Positions 43,557 to 52,872 of a stretch of DNA of 64,000 bases are shown here, piece after piece. The position numbers and the translations under genes were made by a program. A model generated the notes under the pieces. That model ran no database searches and had not been told where the DNA came from. It saw nothing but the letters and a program-made list of their open reading frames with translations. Every line of letters starts with the position of its first letter. Position 1 is the stretch's first letter. The stretch comes from Hemileia vastatrix (taxonomy: Eukaryota > Basidiomycota > Pucciniomycetes > Pucciniales > Zaghouaniaceae), in assembly GCA_030280995.1 (NCBI GenBank), contig JASXTE010000011.1:18246603-18310602 (forward strand). Reading direction: 5' to 3'.

Positions 43557-44698
43557 TGGTAAGGTAAACTCTTACAGTCGCCTTGCTGTAAGCAGAATCC
43601 GGAGGAGATATGTGGATTTAGCTGAAAACCCCGTCCTTCCAATAAAAATAACAAAGTAAGAATTCTAAATCACTAAGCTATCCAGTCTACTTGGATCTGA
43701 TTGATAAAAAATAATGAAACTCTAAAATATTTAATGCTTATTGAGATTTAAAAAAAAAGTGGCTGTTGATAAAGAAATACTGATAACAACAATTAAGGTG
43801 TACCAGTGAAAGATCTGAAATGATTGACTTTTATGTTTTTATAATAATTTGAATTTTTATGAGACAGCAATAATCAAGTCCCGGTGATGAAGACCTTTCT
43901 AAAGATACCCTGATTGAAGTGTGATTTAAATTGTTGAGTAGTATTTCTAAAATGTTATATATATAATATAAAGTTATAAGGGTATTAAAAATTTATTTAA
44001 TTTGTTGAGTAATAAAAAATGAGACGGTGGTGGTTAAAGATTAAGCTGTATGTTGTGTCCCCCCTCTCAATTTCGAGTTTGAGAGGCACTTAAGTATTCC
44101 TAGTCACGTGCCTAAGTTTTCCCCTCCAGAGCTCTCCCAGAGTCAATCCGGAGCCGGAACGGAGCCCGTACGGAGTCAAAGCAGAGTCCGTACGGGGTCA
44201 AAACGGAGTCTGTACGGAGTCCATCCAGACTTCCGGACTCAATTAGAACCTTAAAACTATAATAAAAAATCTAGAAAAATTACACATAATAGAGCTACTT
44301 CCCCTTTACATACCAAACTAATTTTCGTAGTCTGCGCAGCTCTAATTACCCCGTGAAAATTCATCAATGTTAATTAATTTTTGAAAACGTAAATATTTCT
44401 ATAAAACTTTAAAATTCATTTAAAAATATAAGAAAAATAGTAAAAATTCTGGGAAAATTTCCTAAGGTTCTTGAGTGACTTGACTTGATACTTATAAATT
44501 TTTCAGACCGTAAAAATAAGTTTTCTCCGTAAAATAAATTGTATTTGTGTAGGCATTTGCTCGTGACCAATTTCTTCATATTTTAAACTCCAATAAATTA
44601 AATAAAACCCTTTTATAAAAAATAATAACGCCAATCTTGCATGCCGTAATAACTCCATTTACGTACTTAGGTGCCATACTAAACTTTAGGCTACCACA
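43557..44698 (-). mobile_element. Family-A solo LTR inserted in G2 protease-RT linker
   Basis: It matches 10986-12112 along its length. On the minus strand it begins TGTGGTAGCCTAAAG. Its other end reads ACCTTACCATA where the 10986 copy has CTTCCTACA, so one terminus has mutated. On both sides the G2 polyprotein sequence resumes at adjacent codons (LLKPGSNTSCG | NSVVQCKG). The duplication is imperfect (AAGT-like versus ACGT). The words CCGTACGG and CGGAGTC recur at 44140-44230. No coding sequence is present. Confidence 0.75.
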
Positions 44699-45181
44699 AC
44701 TTGTGTTTGATCCTGGTTTCAATAATTTTTTAGGGGAGGAAATCTTAAATTTTCTCTTCCCATTCATCCCCATTGTGAAACATTGATTTGAGGGATCCAA
44801 TTTTATGCCATACTTGGTTAAAATATCATTCCCTACAATAAACCAATTGCTTAAGTTATCATTCTTCATGACAACAAAATCACAAATAGCTCTTACAAAA
44901 CCATGGTTATATTTAAAAAACACTGTGGCTTTGTATTTACCAATGGGGGACAAAACAGAGCCATAACCTCTCCAATTTTCAGAAATGATAGGCATCAGTT
45001 TTGATTTATAGTCTTGATCCACTGAAGCAAGTGCTCTTTCAGAAACTACACTTCCTCCAGCTCCAGAATCCAGAACAACTTCAATGCTGGTTCCATTAAT
45101 CAAGACTGGTGCCTTGAGAGGGGCAATAAAAATTGAGTTATCCTCAATGTTCTTTATGATCTCAGCATCCTCAACTGTAGA
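44699..45181 (-). pseudogene. G2 aspartic protease domain
   Basis: The minus strand encodes PLKAPVLINGTSIEVVLDSG and AGGSVVSERALASVDQDY, then WRGYGSVLSPIGKYKATVFF and NWFIVGNDILTKYGIKLDPS. The catalytic DSG is intact. Retroviral-type proteases cut the gag-pol precursor. The frame is continuous with the upstream gag except for the TAA at 45182-45184, and it is interrupted downstream by the solo LTR. Confidence 0.85.
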
Positions 45182-46975
45182 TTAAGCATTATTAGAAATA
45201 TCAATAGTATTTAAATAATGAATATCCTCTTCCAGCATCAAGATTTCTTGTTGAGATTCATATGAAATATTGCTGGCACAATCACTTGATGTATCATCCA
45301 GTGCCACTGTGTCATCAGCATGCTCCTCTGTTTGTTCTACAAGATTTATCTTCTTGTCACAAAAATGGCCTTTCTGCCAAGGCTTGTTGCACTTGAAGCA
45401 AGTGTTTGTTGCATACTTCTTTGGTGCAACAGGGGCAGAAGGTTTACCAAACTTTTCCAGAGGTTTCTGTTGGTAAGTGGAGGGTTTCTCCAAAGGGGTC
45501 CTAGGAATGAATCTTCTGGCATCATACTTATTGTTTAGAATTATATCATTGCAATTATTAATGAAAGAAGAGGGTTCTTTGGAGAACTCAGTCCTAGCCA
45601 CTATCAAGTCTCTCAGAGACATTTGTAATTTATAAAGGATCCTGTCCTTCCATAAATCAAACTCCATATTTGGGTCCATTTCCCTTAAGATTTTTACAAG
45701 TTTAATTAAAAACTCAATAGGTTTATCAGTAGAAGAGCTATATCTAGTTTCCTCATACTCCCTTTGTTGAGCCATTCTGATCTTAGAGCCACCAAATTGT
45801 GCTTTAATTAATTTCTTCCAATCCTCCCATGAGTAGTCATTCCCATCCAGGAGAACAGATTCATACCACATTAGGGAAACATTAGTGAACAAAGAAATTA
45901 ACTTGCACACAATTTCCTCATCTGGGAGTTTGTAAGAATTTTTTAAGTTATCAATTCTGCAAATAAATTGTTGCCAATCAGAGGAAGAATCACCATCAAA
46001 TGTAGGATATTGGTCAAGTTTTGGCCAATTCTTTTGATTTGAAGGAGTCTCCTTAGTACTAGCTTGTTTCTGAGTAAGAAGCAGCTGTAATTTCTCTAAT
46101 TGGGCTGAAATCTCATTGTTTAATCCTTCTGTTGCAGATCCTGGTGCATCATCAGTCTTTGATGGAAGCTCAGTGTTATCAACAGGTATTTCTGGAGCTA
46201 TTTTTACTTTAGATGAACTATCCACAGGTACTATTTGAGCATCCTGCACTATATGTTCCTTCACAGAAATGTCAGAATATTTCTGGTCATTCAACAATGA
46301 GTTCAATTTTTCTTCAATGGTTGTTAGTCTTGTTTTCATTCTTGGAAGACTAGATAAACTCTCATTGATAGTTGCAAAAGATAACTGATTTTTATTTTGA
46401 AAAGATGACAAATGGTCATTCAATCTTTTCAGATTTATCTTATCTATCTCCACCTCCTGGCAACAGGCAGATACAGTATCTTTTAGTTTAGACAAATCAT
46501 TTTTTGTATTTTTCCATAAAGCAACTTTCTTTTCATGGGTTGCTTTGAAATGAGACAATTCATCAGAGACTCTCTGTGATTCACTTCTTAATTCTTGATA
46601 ACCCTGATCAGTTAACAAACTATTATATCTCTGAGTCAATTGCATATTGTTCATTATATGATTTTGTTTGGCAATAATATCTCTCAAGTACTCATCATTA
46701 ATTCTTGCTACATCTGGAGTGTTTCTCAATAAGGAAACTGAGTAACTTTCCAGACTCTCATAGAACTCAGGGTCAAGAGTTTCATCAATGACAGGCATGT
46801 CAGGGTTTATCATTGAGGTAGAAATTAAAAGTAATGGATTAGATACATGAGATATCTGTCTACTGCTCCCAGCCTCTACTGGTCTCAAGGTGTCTTCTTC
46901 CCTCTCAGATTTAGCTGAAAGAACAGAATCAGCCACAAAAAAAGGCACTTGAAAATCAATAGAGGGACGTACCAG
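45182..46975 (-). pseudogene. G2 gag (capsid and zinc knuckle), one stop before protease
   Basis: The minus-strand frame aligns with G1 gag from the ORF1/gag junction at 46975 (LVRPSIDF versus MVSNLVDS) to the TAA at 45182. It has a coiled-coil N-terminal half (46300-46700: LSKLKDTVSACCQEVEIDK), the capsid-like block NWPKLDQYPTFDGDSSSDWQ and the knuckle CFKCNKPWQKGHFC (CX2CX7HXC). At the position of the G1 start AUGGUAA, G2 has CTGGTAC, so both the start and the ORF1 stop are lost. A GT...AG segment of 58 nt (GTACGT...TTTCAG) begins there, as in G1 (GTAAGT...TTCAG). Confidence 0.8.
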
Positions 46976-47572
46976 GGTTTTCTGGGTATCACCATATTGG
47001 GCTTTCTTCTTCTTTTGCCTCCTTGATAGGGGTGGGGAGGAGTGGGGTTGACCTGGTTGGGCCTTGATGGACCTGTCTGAGGTAACTGATGCTGATTTTG
47101 AGACAGGTAGTCCCACTGAGTGTTTAACCAGTCCCACTGCCACTTAGACACTTCCACCTTCTATTGGGACTGAGGAGCCAATTGTTGTTGATCCCTGGGA
47201 GGAAGAGGTTTCCTCTTCTTTTGAAGAAAGGTATCTGTTCTTCTCACCTTTTCTTCCAGAGCATCTACCCTTACCTTTAGTCTCAAGTTTTCTGTCCTTA
47301 GCTCCTTTATGTGAGTTGACAGATTCTCTACCTGCTGAGACAATGGCATCTTTTTTATCCTGAAGCCTTTTGGAAGCTCTTCTGGTGGGTTTATCATAGG
47401 CTTATGATACTGAGTTGTGTCCACTAGGATTTCTACTTCTTCCATCTCTACATCCTGTTTGGGGCAAGGATTTATTAGTTTGAGAAATTCTTCTTGTTAA
47501 ATGACAACTTACAGAAGTAGGCTCATCATAATCAATCAAGTCTAGTTCTTCTTCACATGCAGCAGAACCACT
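46970..47572 (-). pseudogene. G2 ORF1 (homologue of the spliced G1 ORF1)
   Basis: Exon 1 encodes EEELDLIDYDEPTS. A 58-nt intron (47455-47512) with GTAAGT, CAAACTAAT and AACAG follows. Exon 2 starts DVEMEEVEILVDTTQ and includes LPKGFRIKKMPLSQQ, the coiled coil STHIKELRTENLRLKVRVDA, SKWQWDWLNTQWDYL and PTPPHPYQGGKRRRKP. An in-frame TAG follows PQSQ near 47158. No ATG is found for exon 1. The similarity to G1 is in this frame only, which identifies the true coding frame of the region. Confidence 0.7.
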
Positions 47573-47699
47573 TTGGTCAGTCCTTTTAAGATTTTACTGA
47601 AATGAAGAAAAGAGACAATAAGATTAATTAGTCTTTATTTTTGATTTTTTATTAAAAAAAAATAATAAAATAAAATAAATAAAAAAATCTTTTTTTTTT

Positions 47700-48200
47700 C
47701 AGGATAAAAATCAACTTAAATAAAATTAATTTATTAATAAAAAAAATTTTAAAACCAGGATTATAATATAATCAACTGTAGAAATAAATTAGAATTTTTA
47801 TTAATAATTTTTAATTAATTATTTTCAGGATTTAAATCAACTAATTTATTACCAGGACTTATTGTCAACTGAAGTAATCAAATATGAAACTTTATTAATT
47901 TAACAAAATTTTATTAAACTGATAACTTAACTACCAGGACTTACTGTCAACTGAAGTAATTAAATATGAATTTTAAAATTTTATTAAGCTTGATCACTTA
48001 ATTACCAGGACTTAATGTCAACTAATATAATTAAATATGAGTTTTATTAATTAAAATATTTATTGAACTACCAGGACTCAAAGTCAACTGAAGTAATTAA
48101 ATATTAATTATATATTAGCTAAAAATATTATTGTCAGGACAATTTGTCAACTGGAACAATTAATTTAATCAGGACAAATGTCAACTGAAAAGATTATATA
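47700..48200 (-). repeat. Degenerate tandem repeats in the G2 leader
   Basis: In plus orientation a unit of about 55-70 bp built on ACCAGGACTTA.TGTCAACTGAAGTAATTAAATATGA recurs at least six times (near 47850, 47933, 48004, 48070, 48134 and 48168). On the transcript strand this is CAGTTGACA-TAAGTCCTGG. It lies between the PBS (48630-48644) and ORF1, the place where packaging or dimerisation signals sit in LTR retrotransposons. The G1 leader has only scattered similar words (TTGAC near 22832 and 22944; TTAGTCC). Confidence 0.6.
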
Positions 48201-48644
48201 ATTAATGTTAAAATATAATTATTTTATTACCTCTGGGACTAAGAACACTTATTGCTCTATAATGGTCAACCAGGAAAAATAAAAAAAAATATAATAATAA
48301 AAATAAAATCCAATTACCAGACACCTCCCCCTGTAAAATGAGCAAATTAATGCCACTTACAGAGTGCTGAGTAAAAGGAAATACGTAGCAAATGAAAAGT
48401 GAAGAGTAACCCACAAATAGTAATGCAATAATTACCACGATATATACGACATTTAGTCAATATATGAACCTAATTTTTGGAGCGAGGTACGATTCCCGTT
48501 CGCAGCAAAAAATTTTGTCATGTGTCGTATGACATTTGTCTTTTTCGTCGCTTTCTTGTCCTTACAGGTATTCAAACGCCAATGGTCCCTTCGATTACGC
48601 CCTCAATCACGATGCGCCGTCGATAATTCGGGAAGTCCCCCAAT

Positions 48645-49435
48645 TTTCAAGGGGTACTTTTGGTCTAGAAGCTTGATTCGAGGTTTATACGAGGAATTTT
48701 AGGGTTTTATTGAACTCTCAAAGAATAGTACGTATTTCTTTAATCAAAATAATTGTTTTACTCAAATAAAAGAGGTAGTAATAAGATATCAATATAAATT
48801 ATAGATTAGAATTACGGTGATGTAAATACTAAAGTTATAAAATATAGGAATAAATGTATTGTTGTGAGTGTAATAGTAATGTAATTGATAAAAAGAATGT
48901 TTTGAAAAGCACAAAGTAAGAGGCCTTTTATAGGCAAAACATGAGGGAATAAAATATACAGAATTTACACCATGTATTGTAAGAATGTGAGTAAAAGAAT
49001 GACTGAAAGGAGTACATATATGACATAAGAATTAAATAAATGGTACATCAATCAAGGACATCAAATTTATTAGCAATAAAGTTTGAGTTCCTATGACTGT
49101 CACAATTAATTACACAATAATTAGTTAATTATATTACTTTCATGGGATTCCAGATCTCTCACTGAGGTAATATACTTAATTTAAAGTTTTTTATTATAAT
49201 TTTATTTTTAAATTCTATTCCCATTGACTTATACCATTGAGCACGGTGTTAGGGAGTAAAATTGTAAGGGACATTTTATTTACATTAATTAATTATACTA
49301 CTTATTGTACTTAACTAGTTAATTGTAAGTAATGATTAAGTAGGTAATTAATTATTAGTAAGGAGAAGGGGCGTGGCTTCAACTCAGTAAAATAATTAAT
49401 TATTTTACTGGTTAAGTCTAGTAGCCTGGCTGACA
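48645..49435 (-). repeat. G2 5' LTR
   Basis: It is 791 bp, paired with 37524-38314, and ends (plus orientation) AGTAGCCTGGCTGACA. Its inner boundary is followed on the minus strand by ATTGGGGGACTTCCCG (PBS). CTATAAAAGGCC on the minus strand near 48926 is the probable core promoter. The stretch 48210-48640, between the leader repeats and the PBS, is non-coding leader. Confidence 0.9.
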
Positions 49436-49739
49436 AGTGACATCATCTGGATTGAAGGTCTGTGAACTCCAGTAGATTTTGGTATAAGTAATGGAGGATT
49501 TGACGGGTTATTTGTCATCACTTACTTACTACAATTCAAGTAAACATTATAACACAATTATTATCATATATAAATATATTTTAAAGCATTTATAAATTGA
49601 TATTATCTTTATATAAGCTATAACTATAATTTATTTATCTATTTTCTACCACTAGCATGCACAAAATCCAATTTTTGTGAGTTTATAATGAGAATAACTA
49701 TTTAATTAGTCTTCCCCTGAGGTTTAATCAATAAATCAT
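49436..49739 (-). other. Fragment of an unrecognised ORF and AT-rich spacer
   Basis: 49436-49490 on the minus strand reads SSITYTKIYWSSQTFNPDDV. It continues in frame, once G2 and the solo LTR are skipped, into 36222-36054. 49500-49739 is AT-rich without a feature. The continuity across two insertion sites with exact target duplications is the reason for treating it as one broken ORF. Confidence 0.4.
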
Positions 49740-50961
49740 TTATAAATAAGTAATTGGAGCATTAATATTTACTATTAAATCATACCTAGATACTAGCATA
49801 CCCTGATAAATATGATATCCACAGTTATACTTATGTTTGATTACTTTTAACCTAACCTCATCTTGTGTTCCAGCAAGTAATTTATCAAATATGTGGCTAC
49901 AATGGAGGATGTTGATATCATTTAGGGCACCAGGAGAGCCAAAGAAGAAGTTCCAAAAGCATAAGTTTTTGCTTGCTACACCCTCTGGTACCATAGTTAG
50001 AGTTCCTTCTCTTCCTTGAAACTGACAAGCCAATGCTGCACAGCAGTTTTTCCACTCCCAGTGCATGCCATCAATTGATCCTAAACAGCCAGGAAACCCA
50101 CATTCTTCATATTCATTCAAAAAAAAATTTTTTTTTTCATATTTGGCTCATGTTAGTATTCTGTTTTGTACAGCTTTATAATATCATTAATAAAAATTTT
50201 AAGTGTTAATAGTGCCATGGATTCTGCTATTCAGATATATTCATCAGTGCAATCTGCTGAAATACCATTGGCAAGTTAGCATAGGCAACAAGTTAACTTT
50301 TGGTGTGGTGTTAAACCTGGCTGCTTACAACAATCCTTGTGAATTGTAAAAGGTAGTGACAAAGAAGAAATAAAGCTTTTTAATATTTTAAAATACATAG
50401 ATTAATGCAATGAAACCTACAGTCTTCCATAACCAGTTGTTGTTGTGCTCTTGAAGATCATGACATATTTTGTTTAATAAACTTTTGCTCATACGGATTC
50501 TTCTTTCAAAAATTCAATTGTTGTATGTACAATTGTGTTCAAAATAATCTTGCATCAGTTTATAGTGACCTTCAATACAGTTGCGTTGAATGATTTTTTT
50601 TAGCTTGCTCTTCAGTTTCTAGTTCTTCTGTGTCTAGTAATATTGATAAAATTAGTTCTTCCTCTTCCATTGAATGGAATTCCTCAGGAATGTAGTATCT
50701 GGATAGATCCATGTGAGACTTCAATTGAGATGTGGAATGTGTTGAAGGTTGTGTTGTGTTTACAGAAGAGTTACTGTTGCTGAACAAAAAACAAGAATGA
50801 TGAATATTTTGAAAATATTGAGTTAATTGAGATTTACTTGATACGACTAGGGTTGCATGCAGATCAGTAAGCAAAGACTCAGTAATATGCAAATAGTTAC
50901 TGATTATTTGATGCAACGAGTGGAGATGCTCTGAAACTTTTCTTGCTGATTTTAATGTCAT
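49740..50961 (-). pseudogene. Harbinger-like transposase, N-terminal half
   Basis: On the minus strand, 50572-50961 starts MTLKSARKVSEHLHSLHQ and ends with an acidic stretch (MEEEELILSILLDTEELETE). Below it, at 50430-50570, come YKLMQDYFEHNCTYNN, a stop and IFERRIRMSKSLLNKICHDL, the usual N-terminal region of PIF/Harbinger transposases. 49740-50120 has YEECGFPGCLGSIDGMHWEW (first catalytic Asp), QGREGTLTMVPEGVASKNL and FGSPGALNDINILHCS (second Asp). It ends at NCGYHIYQG, where related proteins continue GYYLADGIYP. The continuation is the half at 32700-33153 on the same strand, 16 kb away. Several stops are present (50108-50160; 50490), so it is not active. Confidence 0.7.
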
Positions 50962-51122
50962 ACATTTATTTTACGGATCGCGATCGGGGTATGTATGTAT
51001 GTATTGTACAGCATGATGCGTTTGATTCACAATTATAATATCTGTGTTTTATCACTACAATAAATGTTCGTTTCGTCTTGGGGCGCAACAATGGCGCAAT
51101 GATTACGCAACAGTTAAGTAAC

Positions 51123-51358
51123 CCTCAGCCTTACTCTCCCCCTCTCCCATCTCTAAATTAGTTGCCCAGTTTCTTATTAATACCAATAGATTCCCCAATA
51201 ATCTAACATTGTCCCACTAACTATCTGTTCCTGTCTAGAATGCCCTTTTTACTCTCCCATCTTAGCTTACCCATTGTAAATAGTACCTATAGCTTCCCTT
51301 TTCCTTCATGCTCCTTGCTGAGTGAGATTGTACGAAATAAAAAAAAATAAAAAAAAAA
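51123..51358 (+). mobile_element. 5'-truncated LINE 3' end, TSD CAGTTAAGTAAC
   Basis: The segment ends GAGATTGTACGAAATAAAA followed by A-rich sequence. It is flanked by the 12-bp duplication CAGTTAAGTAAC at 51111-51122 and 51359-51370. Its tail TTCATGCTCCTTGCTGAGTG is related to the tail of the LINE at 51470-52102 (TTCATGCCCCTAGTTGGGTG). Target duplication of this length, an A-rich tail and 5' truncation are hallmarks of target-primed reverse transcription. It holds only 3' UTR. Confidence 0.85.
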
Positions 51359-51469
51359 CAGTTAAGTAACAATTATTTTTGGCACTTAAAGGTCTTAGGC
51401 GGGTCTTAAGTGCAAAAAACGATTGCTTCGTAACTGTTGCACAACTGTTGCGTAATTGTTGCGCCCCAT

Positions 51470-52102
51470 TTATTTATTTATTTCTTACAATCTCACCCAA
51501 CTAGGGGCATGAAGGATAGGGACAATAATGACTAGGTACAAAAGAGAATGGAACAAGTGTGGGGGGGTGGCTAGGGCAATTCAGGGTTAAAAACAATGTA
51601 AGAGTTACTGAGATAGAGGGATATTATTAAGGAATCTGTTTGAGTTAATGAGAAAAGAGGCAACGTGAAAGGTAATCGGAGAAGGAGACAAAAGAGAAGA
51701 GGAATCAAATTTAATCTTATGTTTTTTAGCCTCTACAAAGAGCTCTGAGCGTTCACTGGCGTGGGCCGGGCAAAAGAGAAGGACATGTTCAGGGGTGCCA
51801 GGAGCGTTGAGAGTGCAATGTGGGCAGATAGGAGAGGAGGCCGCCTTGAAACGAAAAAGATAGTGTTTCAAGGGGGAGTGGCCAGAGCGACATTGAACAA
51901 ACGCAGTAGCATGTGCTCTTGGGAGGTAGGACAACACCTTAAAACAAAGAGTCGGGTTAAACCGACCTCTAAGTTTCCTTAATGTGTCTCTGCTAGGAGG
52001 GGAGTGGAGGAGGATTTTGGAGTGTTTTTTAATGTGGGACTTAAGAGAAGAGATAGAGGGAAGAGGAGCAGTGAAGGAAAGAAGGGACTCAGCAAGGGAG
52101 GC
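51470..52102 (-). mobile_element. 5'-truncated LINE, TSD TGTTGCGCCCCAT
   Basis: The 13-bp duplication TGTTGCGCCCCAT lies at 51457-51469 and 52103-52115. The minus-strand 3' end reads GAGATTGTAAGAAATAAATA with an (AAAT)n tail. It carries the last part of a LINE reverse-transcriptase gene (51605-52102). It is inserted in the same MITE as the LINE tail at 51123-51358, in the opposite orientation. Confidence 0.9.
51605..52102 (-). pseudogene. LINE ORF2 C-terminus with zinc-binding RT-associated motif
   Basis: The frame of about 166 residues reads LPSISSLKSHIKKHSKILLH, then TLRKLRGRFNPTLCFKVLSY, FVQCRSGHSPLKHYLFRF and CPHCTLNAPGTPEHVLLFCP. The C-x2-C...H...C arrangement preceded by LxxxRxGHxxLxxYLxRF is the RT-associated zinc-binding tail of Jockey/Tad-like LINEs. 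Only this tail is present because the insertion is 5'-truncated at 52102, so it cannot work. The frame is intact to its stop at 51605, which suggests a recent insertion. Confidence 0.85.
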
Positions 52103-52147
52103 TGTTGCGCCCCATAGCGAAACAAACATGTGCTGTAGTGTATGTAA

Positions 52148-52762
52148 CAGTCAGATCCGAAAACGTTGAGACAATTATGAAAATTTTCGAAAATTTAATG
52201 ACAGTCCAAAAGTTGAGCTGCAGTATTTTTTGACATCTTCAATTCCTGTTTGACTTCTCTTTCAATTCAATTGATGAAAAGGGGCGAAACTATTGTCGCT
52301 ACGGTGGAGTATGAGTTTACAGCCATATTCGAAACGGTTGGTGCAGTTTTACGAAAAAATTCAAAACTTTTGGTAAGCTCAAGTGACATTTGACAGCAAA
52401 CTTAGCCTCCCTTCACTAAAAATTTGCCAGTTTCTCTGTCAAATGTCAAGCATTCTGTCTTAATGTTTTGATTCTTTTTGCAAAACTGCACCAACCGTTT
52501 CGAATTTGGCTGTAGGTGAAAGGTAATTATTCTATTACCGATAATCTTTATCATCATTGTGCATGGAATATATATGTATGTACAGGTTTGGTAAGGGTTC
52601 TGCGGCGTAGTTGAGTAGGTTACAAGAGAAACAATAGAGAAATCAGCCCGATTGCCACAAACTGAATTGATATTGTCAAAAAAAAACTACAGCTCTACTT
52701 TTGGGCTGTCAATAAATTTTCTAAAATTTTCATTTTTGTCTCAATGTTTTCGGATCTGGCTG
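52148..52762. mobile_element. TA-type MITE with a second MITE nested inside
   Basis: The outer ends are CAGTCAGATCCGAAAACGTT at 52148 and ATGTTTTCGGATCTGGCTG at 52762. The arms are about 90 bp, sharing GAGACAA..ATGAAAATTTT and TTGACAG.CCAAAAGT. TA follows at 52763-52764; on the left TA is separated by one base. It is related in style to Tc1/mariner elements. No transposase is present. Confidence 0.8.
52320..52512. mobile_element. Inner TA-type MITE, 193 bp
   Basis: The ends are CAGCCATATTCGAAACGGTT and AACCGTTTCGAATTTGGCTG, flanked by TA at 52318-52319 and 52513-52514. It is inserted inside the MITE of 52148-52762. The terminal five bases CAGCC are shared with the outer MITE, so the same transposase family may have moved both. 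Confidence 0.85.
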
Positions 52763-52872
52763 TATAAGGGCTCCCCAGAGTATGGAACAATTTTTTTTGC
52801 CTCCTTATCTTTTCTTCCTGGTGATAATAACAATTTCATAGAACCTAAAGAACTTTTGCTGTATTTTAAACC

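Larger units (their letters stand above)
37524..49435 (-). mobile_element. Gypsy element G2, complete but mutated, with nested insertions
   Basis: The LTRs are 37524-38314 and 48645-49435 (791 bp each). The flanking duplication is AGTGA (37519-37523 and 49436-49440). The PBS is next to the right LTR and the PPT next to the left LTR, so the element is on the minus strand. Its proteins match G1 throughout. Lesions are a missing ORF1 start, TAG in ORF1, TAA at 45182, TGA at about 40127, and a 1-nt deletion near 38600. Two insertions are present: a family-A solo LTR (43557-44698) and a 2.8-kb block (40622-43433) that replaces part of RT. The target lies in the unrecognised ORF shared by 36054-36222 and 49436-49490. 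Confidence 0.9.
51080..52113. mobile_element. MITE (GGGGCGCAAC ends) split by two LINE insertions
   Basis: The ends are GGGGCGCAACAAT at 51080 and ATTGTTGCGCCCC at 52113. Ignoring the two LINE segments and one copy of each of their target duplications, what remains is a palindrome of about 145 bp. Its arms read ACGCAACAGTTAAGTAAC / GTAACTGTTGC and share TGGCACTTAA / TTAAGTGCAAA. It encodes nothing. No clear duplication flanks it. Confidence 0.7.

Noticed and set aside
42933..43562. 209-codon plus-strand frame overlapping Zn2Cys6-like ORF 2
   Set aside because: It runs across the insertion junction at 43433 into antisense G2 pol and the LTR edge; ORF 2 in another frame carries the recognisable motif.
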